Shown here piece by piece: positions 37,421 through 46,089 of a stretch of DNA of 64,000 nucleotides (position 1 is the stretch's first letter; every line of letters begins with the position of its first letter). A model generated the notes under the pieces. It saw only the letters and a list, made by a program, of their open reading frames with translations. It was not told the DNA's origin and ran no database searches. Source of the stretch: Roseovarius salinarum (lineage in GTDB: Bacteria > Pseudomonadota > Alphaproteobacteria > Rhodobacterales > Rhodobacteraceae); NCBI RefSeq assembly GCF_002834145.1, contig NZ_PHNT01000004.1, positions 62,001 to 126,000 of the forward strand, read 5' to 3'. The position numbers were made by a program, and so were the translations under genes.

Positions 37421-37482
37421 CGCGGGCGGGGGGCTTTGCGCCCCCCGCACCCCCCGCAGAGTATTTCGTGGCAAGATGAAGG
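37421..37482 (+). repeat. dispersed hairpin element, copy 1
   Basis: A G/C hairpin (GCGGGGGG..CCCCCCGC) then CACCCCCC and the conserved tail GCAGAGTATTTCGTGGCAAGATGAAGG. It fills the cbbS-cbbX gap. The AAGGAG at the very end of the tail is positioned to act as the ribosome binding site of cbbX. Confidence 0.75.
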
Positions 37483-37491
37483 AGATGCGCG

Positions 37492-38418
37492 ATGACGGCC
37501 GAGACAGCAGGACAAGCGCCGCAGACCGTCGACCTGGCGGCCCAGTACGAGTCCTCGGGCGTGGCCGAGGTGCTGCGCGAACTCGACGCGGAACTCATCG
37601 GGCTGGCGCCCGTCAAGCAGCGCATCCGCGAGACGGCCGCGCTGCTGCTGGTGGACCGCGCCCGCCGCGACATGGGGCTGGCACAGGAGGCGCCGACGCT
37701 GCACATGTCGTTCACCGGCAATCCCGGCACGGGCAAGACGACGGTGGCGCAGAAGATGGCGGGATTGCTGCACCGGCTGGGCTACCTGCGCAAGGGGCAC
37801 CTGGTGAGCGTCACGCGCGACGACCTTGTGGGCCAGTACATCGGCCACACCGCGCCCAAGACCAAGGAGGTGCTCAAGAAGGCGATGGGCGGCGTGCTGT
37901 TCATCGACGAGGCCTATTACCTCTACAAGCCCGACAACGAGCGCGACTACGGCCAAGAGGCCATCGAGATCCTGCTGCAGGTGATGGAGAACAACCGCGA
38001 CGACCTGGTGGTCATCATGGCGGGCTATGCCGACCGGATGGACAAGTTCTTCCGGGCAAACCCGGGGTTCCGGTCGCGCATCGCCCATCACGTCGAGTTT
38101 CCCGACTACGGCGACGCCGAGCTGGCGGAGATCGCGGCGCAGATGCTGGAGGCGCAGAACTACCGTTTCGATGACGGCGGGCGCGCGGCCCTGGCCGAGT
38201 ACATCGCGCTGCGCCGCGCGCAGCCGCATTTCGCCAACGCCCGGTCGATCCGCAACGCGCTGGACCGGGCGCGCCTGCGGCAGGCGAACCGCCTGTTCGA
38301 ATCCGGCGGCGGGCCGCTGGACGCCGAGGCGCTTTCCACGATATCCCGAGAGGACATCCGCGCGAGCCGCGTCTTCGGCGGCGGGCTCGACGTTGACAGA
38401 AAGGACGCCGCAGAATGA
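37492..38418 (+). CDS. cbbX: red-type RuBisCO activase CbbX
   Basis: AAA+ ATPase that remodels inhibited red-type RuBisCO by pulling on the CbbL C-terminus. The 308-residue protein has Walker [10 protein letters not shown] (about residues 76-84), Walker [13 protein letters not shown], the pore/substrate loop around [14 protein letters not shown], and sensor/arginine-finger region [17 protein letters not shown]. It is complete and lies directly after cbbLS, as expected for form IC operons; RuBP is the known allosteric activator of the family. Confidence 0.96.
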   Translation: MTAETAGQAPQTVDLAAQYESSGVAEVLRELDAELIGLAPVKQRIRETAALLLVDRARRDMGLAQEAPTLHMSFTGNPGTGKTTVAQKMAGLLHRLGYLRKGHLVSVTRDDLVGQYIGHTAPKTKEVLKKAMGGVLFIDEAYYLYKPDNERDYGQEAIEILLQVMENNRDDLVVIMAGYADRMDKFFRANPGFRSRIAHHVEFPDYGDAELAEIAAQMLEAQNYRFDDGGRAALAEYIALRRAQPHFANARSIRNALDRARLRQANRLFESGGGPLDAEALSTISREDIRASRVFGGGLDVDRKDAAE

Positions 38419-39113
38419 GTTTCGACCGCTCCGTCAAGATCGCGCCCTCGATCCTGTCCGCGGATTTCGCGGACTTCGGCCGCGAGATCCGCGCCATCGA
38501 GGACCAGGGCTGCGACTGGGTGCACGTGGACGTCATGGACGGCCACTTCGTGCCCAATCTCACCTTCGGGCCGCCCCTGTGCAAGGCGATCCGCCCGCAC
38601 ATCCGCACGCTCATGGACGTGCACCTGATGATCGCGCCGGTGGATCCCTACATCGATGCCTTCGCGGAGGCCGGGGCCGATATCATCACCGCCCACCTCG
38701 AGGCCGGACCGCACGTGCACCGCACGCTTCAGGCGATCCGTGGCGCCGGGGCCAGGGCCGGGCTGGCGCTCAACCCGGGCACGGGGATCGAGGACGTGGA
38801 ATACCTTCTCGACATGGTCGACCTGGTCTGCGTGATGACGGTGAACCCGGGCTTCGGCGGGCAGGCGTTCATCGAAAGCCAGGTCGACAAGGTGCGCAGG
38901 CTGCGCGAGATGATCGGCGACCGGCCCGTGCACATCCAGATCGACGGCGGCATCACGCCCGGGACCGCGCCGCTGATGGCAGCGGCGGGGGCGGACGTCT
39001 TCGTGGCCGGATCGGCCGTCTTCAAGGGCGGCAGCGCGGTCGATCCGGCGCCCTACGGTGTCAATATCCGCGCCATCCGCGCCGCTGCCGAGGACGCCCG
39101 CACGGCCGCCTGA
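38415..39113 (+). CDS. cbbE: ribulose-phosphate 3-epimerase
   Basis: Interconverts xylulose-5-phosphate and ribulose-5-phosphate for RuBP regeneration. The 232-residue TIM barrel shows [14 protein letters not shown], the metal site [21 protein letters not shown], and the phosphate loop [27 protein letters not shown], all typical of Rpe. It overlaps cbbX by 4 nt (ATGA), so it is firmly part of the operon. Confidence 0.95.
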   Translation: MSFDRSVKIAPSILSADFADFGREIRAIEDQGCDWVHVDVMDGHFVPNLTFGPPLCKAIRPHIRTLMDVHLMIAPVDPYIDAFAEAGADIITAHLEAGPHVHRTLQAIRGAGARAGLALNPGTGIEDVEYLLDMVDLVCVMTVNPGFGGQAFIESQVDKVRRLREMIGDRPVHIQIDGGITPGTAPLMAAAGADVFVAGSAVFKGGSAVDPAPYGVNIRAIRAAAEDARTAA

Positions 39114-39135
39114 CCAGGAAACAAGGAGACGCGCC

Positions 39136-39681
39136 ATGGCAACGCAGACGCCCGTTTGCGATTTCGGCTGGCCGGCGGCCGATTTCTCGCTTCCCGGCAC
39201 CGACGGGAAGACCCACACGCTGGCGGACGTGCGCGGCGAGACGGGCACGCTGATCATGTTCATCTGCAATCACTGCCCTTACGTGCAGGCGGTGCTTGAC
39301 CGCATCAAGCGGGACGCGCGCGACCTTCGGGCGCTCGGCGTGGGCGTGGCGGCCATCAGCAGCAACGACGCCGACGCCTACCCGGCCGACAGCTTCGAGG
39401 AAATGAAGAAGCTCGACCTGCCGTTCCCCTATCTCCACGACGAAAGCCAGGAAGTCGCGCGCGCCTATGGCGCGGCCTGCACGCCGGATTTCTTCGGCTT
39501 CAACGCGGACCTGGAGCTGCAATACCGCGGCCGGCTGGACGCCTCGACCAAGCAGGCCGGCCCGGCGGACCTGCGCCGCGACCTGTTCGAGGCGATGACG
39601 CAGGTGGTGGAGACCGGGGAAGGCCCGGCCGAGCAGATCCCCTCGATGGGCTGTTCGATCAAGTGGAAGGCGGCGTCGTGA
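39136..39681 (+). CDS. thioredoxin-like AhpC/TSA-family protein
   Basis: A 181-residue cytosolic thioredoxin-fold protein. The active-site segment is FICNHCPYVQAV; the second cysteine of a CxxC pair is replaced (CPYV), so it resembles one-cysteine or AhpC/TSA redox proteins rather than classical thioredoxin. Two further cysteines occur at AACTPDFF and SMGCSIKW. Its function in the Calvin operon is unknown; a redox or thiol-protection role is possible. AAGGAG precedes the ATG and its stop overlaps the GTG of cbbZ. Confidence 0.85.
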   Translation: MATQTPVCDFGWPAADFSLPGTDGKTHTLADVRGETGTLIMFICNHCPYVQAVLDRIKRDARDLRALGVGVAAISSNDADAYPADSFEEMKKLDLPFPYLHDESQEVARAYGAACTPDFFGFNADLELQYRGRLDASTKQAGPADLRRDLFEAMTQVVETGEGPAEQIPSMGCSIKWKAAS

Positions 39682-40337
39682 AGGCGGCGGTCTTCGACCT
39701 GGACGGCACGCTGATCGACAGCGCGCCGGACATCCACGCCGCCGTCAACCGCATGCTGGCCGAGGAGGGACTGCCCCGCCTCGACCTGGCCACGGTGACC
39801 GGGTTCATCGGCAACGGGCTGCCCAGGCTCGTGGAGCGGGTGATCGACCGGCTCGGTGTCGCCCCCGACCAGCACGCGCGGCTGACGCAACGCACGCTGG
39901 TCCTTTACAACGCGCAGCCCAGTGCACTGTCGCGGCCTTTCCCGAACCTTGCAGGCGCGCTGGACGCGTTGCGCGCACAGGGCTGGGCGCTGGGCGTGTG
40001 CACCAACAAGCCGCTGGCGCCGGCACGGGACATCCTGCGCGACTTCGGCCTCGACGGGCATTTCGCGGCCGTGGTGGGCGGCGATTGCCTCGCGGTGAAG
40101 AAGCCTGATCCCGCGCCTCTGACCCTGGCATTCGAGCGGCTGGGCGCCGCGCGAGGCCTCTTCGTGGGCGACAGCGAGATCGACGCCGAGACCGCCGCGC
40201 GCGCCGGGGTGCCCTTCGCGCTGTTCACCGAAGGCTACCGCAAGCGCCCGGTGGCCGAGTTGCCCCACAGCTTCGCGTTCTCGGATTTCGCCGAACTGGC
40301 GGCACTCGCGGGTGGTGCGCTCGACCGGGCGGGCTGA
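39678..40337 (+). CDS. cbbZ: phosphoglycolate phosphatase
   Basis: HAD-family hydrolase that removes 2-phosphoglycolate, the toxic product of RuBisCO oxygenation. The 219-residue protein starts VKAAVFDLDGTLIDSAPDI with the nucleophile Asp7, then a helical cap, GVCTNKP, and GDCLAVKKPDPAPL with FVGDSEIDAETA, a gph/CbbZ pattern. The GTG start (39678) is interleaved with the preceding stop codon; an upstream in-frame GTG at 39663 is less likely. Confidence 0.92.
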   Translation: MKAAVFDLDGTLIDSAPDIHAAVNRMLAEEGLPRLDLATVTGFIGNGLPRLVERVIDRLGVAPDQHARLTQRTLVLYNAQPSALSRPFPNLAGALDALRAQGWALGVCTNKPLAPARDILRDFGLDGHFAAVVGGDCLAVKKPDPAPLTLAFERLGAARGLFVGDSEIDAETAARAGVPFALFTEGYRKRPVAELPHSFAFSDFAELAALAGGALDRAG

Positions 40338-40339
40338 GC

Positions 40340-41041
40340 ATGCCGCTGCGCGCGCTGATCCTCGACGTCGACGGCACCCTGGCCGAGACCGAGGAGGCGC
40401 ACCGCGCTGCCTTCAACGCCACCTTCGCGCGTTGGGGGCTGGGGTGGCACTGGTCGCGCGACACCTACCGCGAGCTGCTGCGCACCACCGGTGGCAAGGA
40501 ACGCATCCGCGCCTTCCAGGGGGCGGAGGGGCCGCTGGGCGACGCGGAGATCGCCGCGCTGCACGCGGAAAAGACGCGGGCCTACGCCGGGATCCTCGCC
40601 CGCGGCGATCTTTCATTGCGCCCCGGGGTGGCCGACCTGATCGCCGGGGCGCGCCGCCGCGGCTGGCGCGTGGCGGTGGCGACGACCACGACGCGTCCCA
40701 ACGTCGAGGCGCTGTGCCGCTGCTGCTGGGACAGCCCGGCCGACGCGCTGTTCGACGTGATCGTGGCGGGCGACGAGGTGGCGGCCAAGAAACCCGCGCC
40801 CGACGTCTATGACCTGGCGCTGTCGCGGCTGGCCCTGCCGCCGGGCGATGGCCTGGCATTCGAGGACAGCCGCAACGGGTTGCTGTCGGCGCGCGCGGCG
40901 GGCCTGCGCGTCGTGGTGACCCCGTCGGCCTACACGGACGCCGAGGATTTCCGCGAGGCCGACCATGTCTTTCCCGATCTGGCCGCGGCCGGGTTGCGGG
41001 ACGTGCTGCGCCCTTGCCGCAACGCCCGCAGCACCGCATAG
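40340..41041 (+). CDS. cbbY: HAD-family phosphatase CbbY (xylulose-1,5-bisphosphate phosphatase)
   Basis: A 233-residue HAD phosphatase; red-type CbbY hydrolyses xylulose-1,5-bisphosphate, a misfire product that blocks RuBisCO. Motifs: LILDVDGTLAETEEAHRAAFN, the CbbY cap with TTGGKERIRAF, VATTTTRPNVEAL, and VAAKKPAPDVYDLAL with FEDSRNGLLSA. The TGGKER-type cap is the distinguishing CbbY feature. It begins 2 nt after cbbZ, giving adjacent genes for two repair phosphatases. Confidence 0.92.
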   Translation: MPLRALILDVDGTLAETEEAHRAAFNATFARWGLGWHWSRDTYRELLRTTGGKERIRAFQGAEGPLGDAEIAALHAEKTRAYAGILARGDLSLRPGVADLIAGARRRGWRVAVATTTTRPNVEALCRCCWDSPADALFDVIVAGDEVAAKKPAPDVYDLALSRLALPPGDGLAFEDSRNGLLSARAAGLRVVVTPSAYTDAEDFREADHVFPDLAAAGLRDVLRPCRNARSTA

Positions 41042-41062
41042 TCGGCCCGGAAGGGAGCCGCC

Positions 41063-42466
41063 ATGCCCGCCCCGGAGGCGCTGACATCGGAGATCGAGGC
41101 GCGGCGCGACGAGATCGTTGCGCTGACACAGGATTTGATCCGCATTCCCACGCTCAACCCGCCCGGGGCGGAGTATCGCGCGATCTGCGAGTTGCTGGCC
41201 GACCGGCTGCGGCGCACGGGATTCGAGACATGCATGATCCGCGCCGAGGGTGCGCCGGGCGACAGCGATCGCTACCCGCGCTGGAACGTGCTCGCCCGAC
41301 GCGAAGGGGCGCGGCCGGGTCCCTGCGTGCATTTCAACGGCCATGTCGACGTGGTCGAGGTTGGGCACGGCTGGACGGTCGACCCCTTCGGCGGCACGCT
41401 GCGCGACGGGCGCGTCCACGGCCGCGGGGCCTGCGACATGAAGGGCGGGCTGGCCGCGGCCATCGTGGCCGCCGAGGCCTTCATCGCCCTTTGCCCGGAT
41501 CACGCGGGTGCGATCGAGGTGTCGGGCACCGCCGACGAGGAATCGGGCGGCTACGGCGGCGTCGCCCACTTGGCCGAGCAGGGGGTCTTCGCCCCGGGGC
41601 GCGTGGATCACGTCATCATTCCCGAGCCGCTGAACAAGGACCGCGTCTGCCTGGGCCATCGCGGCGTGTGGTGGGCCGAGATCGAGACGAAGGGCGAGAT
41701 CGCCCACGGTTCGATGCCCTTCCTCGGCGATTGCGCGGTGCGCCACATGGGTGCCGTGATCGCCGAGATGGAAGCGCAACTTTTCCCGGCGTTGGCGGCG
41801 CGCCGCACCGAGATGCCGGTCGTGCCCGAGGGCGCGCGGGCCTCCACGCTGAACCTCAATTCGATCCATGGCGGCGCGGTGGAGCCCGCGCCGGGTGACA
41901 CCGGGCTGCCCAGCCCCTGCGTGCCGGACCGCTGCCGCATGGTGATCGACCGCCGTTTCCTGATCGAGGAGGACCCGGCCGCGGTCGAGGACGAGGTGCG
42001 CGCCCTGCTCGAGGGGTTGCGCGCGCGCCGACCAGGGTTCGACTACGGCCTTCGCGAGCTGTTCCGCGTGGTGCCGACCATGACGGACCGCGAGGCACCG
42101 GTGGTGCAGGCGGTTTCGCGGGCGGTGCGCGCGGTGCTGGGGCGCGAGGCCGCGCATGTCGTCAGCCCCGGGACCTACGACCAGAAACACATCGACCGCA
42201 TCGGGCGGTTGAAGAACTGCATCGCCTACGGCCCCGGCATACTCGACCTCGCGCACAAGCCCGACGAGTGGGTGGGGGTCGAGGACATGGTGCATGCCGC
42301 ACAGGTCATGGCGCTGGCGCTGGACGAGTTGCTGGGGCTTGAACGCCGCCCGGCCACGCGCCCGCCCGCCCACCCCGCGCGGCCGGGCGGCGGTGGCGGT
42401 GCGCGGTCGCATGCGCCGGAGGCAGATGCCGAAGTGCCTCCGGCGGGAGTATTTCGGCCAAGGTGA
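41063..42466 (+). CDS. M20-family deacylase (ArgE/DapE type), tail formed by a repeat
   Basis: A 467-residue zinc metallohydrolase. The M20 metal ligands are visible: histidine and aspartate in HFNGHVDVVEVG, aspartate in GRGACDMKGG, the catalytic glutamate pair in TADEESGG, and a late histidine in LAHKPDEW. The substrate (acyl-amino acid, acetylornithine, succinyl-DAP or other) is undetermined. The catalytic part ends near residue 427; the last 40 residues are a Pro/Ala/Gly-rich tail whose final residues and stop are encoded by a dispersed intergenic repeat. It follows cbbY by 21 nt, so it may be transcribed with the cbb operon. Confidence 0.85.
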   Translation: MPAPEALTSEIEARRDEIVALTQDLIRIPTLNPPGAEYRAICELLADRLRRTGFETCMIRAEGAPGDSDRYPRWNVLARREGARPGPCVHFNGHVDVVEVGHGWTVDPFGGTLRDGRVHGRGACDMKGGLAAAIVAAEAFIALCPDHAGAIEVSGTADEESGGYGGVAHLAEQGVFAPGRVDHVIIPEPLNKDRVCLGHRGVWWAEIETKGEIAHGSMPFLGDCAVRHMGAVIAEMEAQLFPALAARRTEMPVVPEGARASTLNLNSIHGGAVEPAPGDTGLPSPCVPDRCRMVIDRRFLIEEDPAAVEDEVRALLEGLRARRPGFDYGLRELFRVVPTMTDREAPVVQAVSRAVRAVLGREAAHVVSPGTYDQKHIDRIGRLKNCIAYGPGILDLAHKPDEWVGVEDMVHAAQVMALALDELLGLERRPATRPPAHPARPGGGGGARSHAPEADAEVPPAGVFRPR

Positions 42467-42470
42467 AGCC
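42415..42470 (+). repeat. dispersed hairpin element, copy 2
   Basis: A perfect 10-bp stem (GCCGGAGGCA and TGCCTCCGGC, 10-nt loop) continues into GGGAGTATTTCGGCCAAGGTGAAG. It overlaps the 3' end of the M20 gene and supplies its stop codon. It also lies before the convergent panC end. Confidence 0.8.
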
Positions 42471-42477
42471 GGGGGGA

Positions 42478-43320
42478 TCAGACCGCGATGTTGTCGATCA
42501 GCCGCACCCCGGCGAGCCAGGCCGCGGCGAACAGGCGCGCGGGCCGCGTCGGCCGGTCGAGCAGGGCGAGGTCGTCGTTCGCGCGGATCTCGAGGTAGTC
42601 GATCTGCGTGAAGCCCGCCGCCTGCAGCCGCGTGACGGCGCGCGCGCGCAGCGTGGAGAAGTCCGCGCCTTGCGAGACCCCTTCGGCGATGCTCTCCATT
42701 TCCTCGTGCAGGCGCGGGGCGGCGGTGCGCGCGCGGTCCGACAGAAGCAGGTTGCGCGAGGACATGGCCAGCCCGTCGATTTCCCGGATCGTCGGGCAGC
42801 CGTGCACGGTGACGGGAATGTCGAGGTCGGCGGCCATCCGGCGCACCACCTGGAGTTGCTGGAAATCCTTTTCCCCGAAGAAGGCGTCGGTGGCCGAGGT
42901 CTGGAGGAACAGCTTGGTCACCACCGTCGTCACGCCGTCGAAATGGCCGGGGCGGTGGGTGCCCTCCATCACGTCCGTGAGCCCGGCGACGGACACGCCC
43001 GTGGCGAAGCTGTCGGGATACATCTCCTCGGGATGGGGGACGTATAGCACGTCGACCGCGAAACGTTCCAGCCGCCCGGCGTCAGTCGCCTCGTCGCGGG
43101 GGTATTTCTCGAGGTCGGAGGCGTTGTTGAACTGCTTGGGGTTCACGAAGATCGTGGCGACCACGCGGTCGCAGGTCGCCTTGGCGGCCCCGACAAGCGA
43201 CAGGTGCCCGTCGTGCAGCGCGCCCATGGTGGGCACCACGCCGATGCGTTCGCCTGCCCGCTGCCAGGGCCGCGTTGCCGCGCGCAGGTCGGCCCGGGTG
43301 CGCAGCACGGGCGGGGTCAT
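42478..43320 (-). CDS. panC: pantothenate synthetase
   Basis: ATP-dependent condensation of pantoate and beta-alanine to pantothenate, in the coenzyme A pathway. The 280-residue protein has the nucleotidyl-transferase motif [15 protein letters not shown], the FVNPKQFN segment, the [20 protein letters not shown] block and MSSRN (MSSRNLLLS). These are complete and standard for PanC. The ATG overlaps the panB stop by 4 nt, so panB-panC form an operon on the minus strand. Confidence 0.96.
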   Translation of the reverse strand: MTPPVLRTRADLRAATRPWQRAGERIGVVPTMGALHDGHLSLVGAAKATCDRVVATIFVNPKQFNNASDLEKYPRDEATDAGRLERFAVDVLYVPHPEEMYPDSFATGVSVAGLTDVMEGTHRPGHFDGVTTVVTKLFLQTSATDAFFGEKDFQQLQVVRRMAADLDIPVTVHGCPTIREIDGLAMSSRNLLLSDRARTAAPRLHEEMESIAEGVSQGADFSTLRARAVTRLQAAGFTQIDYLEIRANDDLALLDRPTRPARLFAAAWLAGVRLIDNIAV

Positions 43321-44144
43321 TCGCCCTGCGCCCTGTCGGCGAATGTGTGTTCGGGCTCGGGGAAGCGGCGCGCGCGCACGTCGGCGGCATAGGCGGCGAT
43401 CGCGGCCTCGCCGTCCTCGCCCAGCGTCGCGTAACGCTTGACGAACTTCGGCTTGAAGGCCGTGAAAAGGCCCAGCATGTCGTCGACCACGAGCACCTGC
43501 CCGTCGCAGCCCGCCGAGGCGCCGATGCCGATGGTCGGGATCTCGATGCCCCCGGTGATCCGGTCGGCCAGGGTTGCGGGCACCTTTTCCAGCACCACCG
43601 AGAACGCGCCGGCCCCGGCCACGGCCCGGGCATCGGCCACCATCGCGTCGGCCTGTGTGTCGCGGCCCTGCACCTTGTAGCCGCCAAGCGTGTTGATCGA
43701 CTGCGGCGTCAGCCCGAGATGCGCCATCACCGGCACGCCGCGGGCGGTGAGGAACGCGATGGTCTCGGCCATGTGCGCCCCGCCCTCGAGCTTGACCGCC
43801 GCCGCGCCGGTCTCGCGCATCAGGCGGGCGGCGTTGGCGAAGGCCTGTTGCGGGCTTTCCTCGTAGCTGCCGAAGGGCATGTCGATGACCATCATGGCCT
43901 TGTCCAGCCCGCGCGCCACGGCGCGGCCGTGCATCTCCATCATCTCCATCGTCACGCCGAGCGTCGAGGGCAGCCCGTGCAGCACCATGCCCACGGAATC
44001 GCCGACGAGCACCACGTCGCAGTGCGCGTCCATCATCCGCGCGACCGGCGTCGTGTAGGCCGTGAGGGTGACGATGGGCGTGCCGCCCTTCATCGCCCGG
44101 ATGTCATCGGGCATCGGTGCGGTCTTGCGGGCAGAGGCGCTCAT
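43317..44144 (-). CDS. panB: 3-methyl-2-oxobutanoate hydroxymethyltransferase
   Basis: First step of pantothenate synthesis: transfer of a hydroxymethyl group from methylene-THF to 2-oxoisovalerate, making ketopantoate. The 275-residue TIM-barrel protein shows [28 protein letters not shown] with the metal-binding aspartate, [18 protein letters not shown] and [21 protein letters not shown]. It is complete and coupled to panC. Confidence 0.96.
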   Translation of the reverse strand: MSASARKTAPMPDDIRAMKGGTPIVTLTAYTTPVARMMDAHCDVVLVGDSVGMVLHGLPSTLGVTMEMMEMHGRAVARGLDKAMMVIDMPFGSYEESPQQAFANAARLMRETGAAAVKLEGGAHMAETIAFLTARGVPVMAHLGLTPQSINTLGGYKVQGRDTQADAMVADARAVAGAGAFSVVLEKVPATLADRITGGIEIPTIGIGASAGCDGQVLVVDDMLGLFTAFKPKFVKRYATLGEDGEAAIAAYAADVRARRFPEPEHTFADRAQGE

Positions 44145-44271
44145 GGGGTCGGTCCGGTGTCATGCTGCATGGCAGCATTGCCTAGCAAGACTGCGGGGCG
44201 GAATCCAGCGTTGTTGTCACCCGCGCGGATCGGCGGCAAGCTGGCGCGGTGCAACGGTGCAGGAGGACGGC

Positions 44272-45018
44272 ATGCGGCTTGACGGGAAGACGGCGCTGGT
44301 GACCGGTGGGGCGAGCGGGTTCGGCGCGGGCATCGTGCGCGCCTTCGCCGACGCGGGCGCGCGCGTCATGGTGGCCGATATCGACGGCACGGGCGCCGAG
44401 GGCCTCGCCGCCGAGCTGGGCGAGCGGGCCGTCGCCTGCACGGTGGACGTGTCCGACGCAGGCAGCGTGGCACGGATGGGCCGGGCGGTTCAGGGCGCCT
44501 TCGGCGGCCTGGACATCCTGGTGAACAACGCGGGCATCACCCATCTGCCGCAACCGCTCGAGGACGTGGCGGAGGCCGAGTTCGACCGGGTCTTCGCGGT
44601 CAACTGCAAGTCGGTCTACCTGACGGCTCGCGAAATGGTGCCGGGGATGAAGGCGCGCGGGGCGGGCGCGGTGCTGAACGTGGCCTCGACCGCCGGCGTC
44701 AGCCCGCGGCCCAACCTGAACTGGTACAACGCCTCCAAGGGGTGGATGAACACCGCCACTCGCACCATGGCGGTGGAACTCGCGCCGTCGGGCGTGCGGG
44801 TGAACGCGCTCAATCCCGTGGCGGGCGAGACGCCGCTGCTGCCGCGGTTTCTGGGCGAGGATACGCCGGAGATGCGGGCAAAGTTCCTGTCCACCATCCC
44901 GCTGGGGCGGTTCTCGACCCCGCAGGACATGGGCGCGGCGGCGGTGTTCCTTTGCTCTGACGAGGCGTCGATGATCACCGGCGTCTGCATGGAGGTCGAC
45001 GGCGGCCGCTGCATCTGA
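44272..45018 (+). CDS. short-chain dehydrogenase/reductase
   Basis: A 248-residue NAD(P)-dependent oxidoreductase of the classical SDR family. Seen: the cofactor motif TGGASGFGAG, acidic residue after the second strand (VADID, suggesting NAD preference), NNAG, the active-site serine in NVASTAG and YNASK with catalytic Tyr and Lys, and the C-terminal GVCMEVDGGR. The substrate cannot be assigned; glucose/3-oxoacyl-ACP-type annotations would be guesses. AGGAGG lies 5 nt before the ATG. It is divergent from panBC and convergent with the NnrU gene. Confidence 0.9.
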   Translation: MRLDGKTALVTGGASGFGAGIVRAFADAGARVMVADIDGTGAEGLAAELGERAVACTVDVSDAGSVARMGRAVQGAFGGLDILVNNAGITHLPQPLEDVAEAEFDRVFAVNCKSVYLTAREMVPGMKARGAGAVLNVASTAGVSPRPNLNWYNASKGWMNTATRTMAVELAPSGVRVNALNPVAGETPLLPRFLGEDTPEMRAKFLSTIPLGRFSTPQDMGAAAVFLCSDEASMITGVCMEVDGGRCI

Positions 45019-45026
45019 GGCGTCGC

Positions 45027-45698
45027 TCAGGGCCAGGGTACCACGCCGATGACGGGCCCGTGCAGCGCCAGAAGCCCGAGGTAGAGCCCGAGCGCCGCCG
45101 CCACCTGCCACGCCCGGGGGCGCAGCCGGGTCAGCCCGGCAAGGGAGATCCGGGCGGTGTTGCGCGCCAAAGTCGCCCAGGCGTCCGCGCCGAGCGTGCG
45201 GCGCTTGCGCCGGTCGATCAGGGCCATGCCGGCCCAGGCGAAAACGGCGAAGAGCCCGAACAGGATCATGTGCGCGAGGTCGCCGTTGGCCAGGAAATGC
45301 GCGCCCGCCCAGAGCATCAGCGCCAGCAGCAGGGGATGGCGCGTGACGGCGAGGACGCCGGGGCGCCCGGGGTCGAAGGGACCCCGCCCGAGCCCGCCGA
45401 AGGACAGCGGGTTGTGGATGCTCATCCCGGCCACCACCAGTGCGCAAGCCACGGGCATCGCGACGACCGGCAACCAGTGCAGGGGCACGCTGTAGGGAAT
45501 GACCGGCACGAAGGGCGCGCGGCCGGCCGCCACGATCAGCCACGCCAGCACGGCGACCGAGGCGATGCTGTAGAGGACGAGGTAGCCGCGCAGCCCAAGC
45601 CGCGCCACCAGCCACGGCCGCACCGGCGGGCGCACGGGAACGGCGTGCGACAGCAGGAAGACGGCCAACGCCGCCGCGAATTCGCCCCAGCCGGTCAT
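45027..45698 (-). CDS. NnrU-family integral membrane protein
   Basis: A 223-residue inner-membrane protein with about six hydrophobic segments. The NnrU/isoprenylcysteine methyltransferase-like signature is seen in LSFGGLGRGPFDPGRPGVLAVTRHPLLLALMLWAGAHFLANGD, where RHP is the conserved turn. NnrU was named from denitrifier gene clusters but has no proven activity, and there are no denitrification genes here. The start at 45698 has GGAAAGG upstream; a start at 45722 would overlap that site. Confidence 0.82.
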   Translation of the reverse strand: MTGWGEFAAALAVFLLSHAVPVRPPVRPWLVARLGLRGYLVLYSIASVAVLAWLIVAAGRAPFVPVIPYSVPLHWLPVVAMPVACALVVAGMSIHNPLSFGGLGRGPFDPGRPGVLAVTRHPLLLALMLWAGAHFLANGDLAHMILFGLFAVFAWAGMALIDRRKRRTLGADAWATLARNTARISLAGLTRLRPRAWQVAAALGLYLGLLALHGPVIGVVPWP

Positions 45699-45842
45699 TG
45701 CGGAATCCTTTCCGGCGGGCACTGGCCGCGCCCGCGTGCGGCGGCACCCTCGGGGCGGCGCGGGGTGCTGTCAACCGAATTGAACCCGCCTGCGGGCGCG
45801 GTTATGGTGCCCGCCACACCCCCGGACCGAGGACCGCGCGCG

Positions 45843-46085
45843 ATGAGTGAGACGCCCGTTTCAGAGATGAGCTTCGAGGACGCGATGAAGGAGCTCGAGC
45901 AGGTTGTCGGCCAGCTCGAGCGGGGCGACGTGGCGCTGGAGGATTCGATCAAGCTTTACGAGCGGGGCGCGGCGCTCAAGAAACGCTGCGAGGAAAAGCT
46001 GCGCGAGGCCGAGGAGAAGGTCGCGGCGATCACGCTCGATGCCGAGGGACAGCCCGCCGGGACGACCGCGGTCGAAGGGAAATAG
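45843..46085 (+). CDS. xseB: exodeoxyribonuclease VII small subunit
   Basis: An 80-residue coiled-coil subunit of exonuclease VII. The family motif SFEDAMKELEQVVGQLERGDVALEDSIKLYERG, followed by LKKRCEEKLREAEEKV, is unmistakable. The large subunit xseA is not in the window. It is the first gene of xseB-ispA-dxs, separated from ispA by 4 nt. Confidence 0.95.
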   Translation: MSETPVSEMSFEDAMKELEQVVGQLERGDVALEDSIKLYERGAALKKRCEEKLREAEEKVAAITLDAEGQPAGTTAVEGK

Positions 46086-46089
46086 CGCC

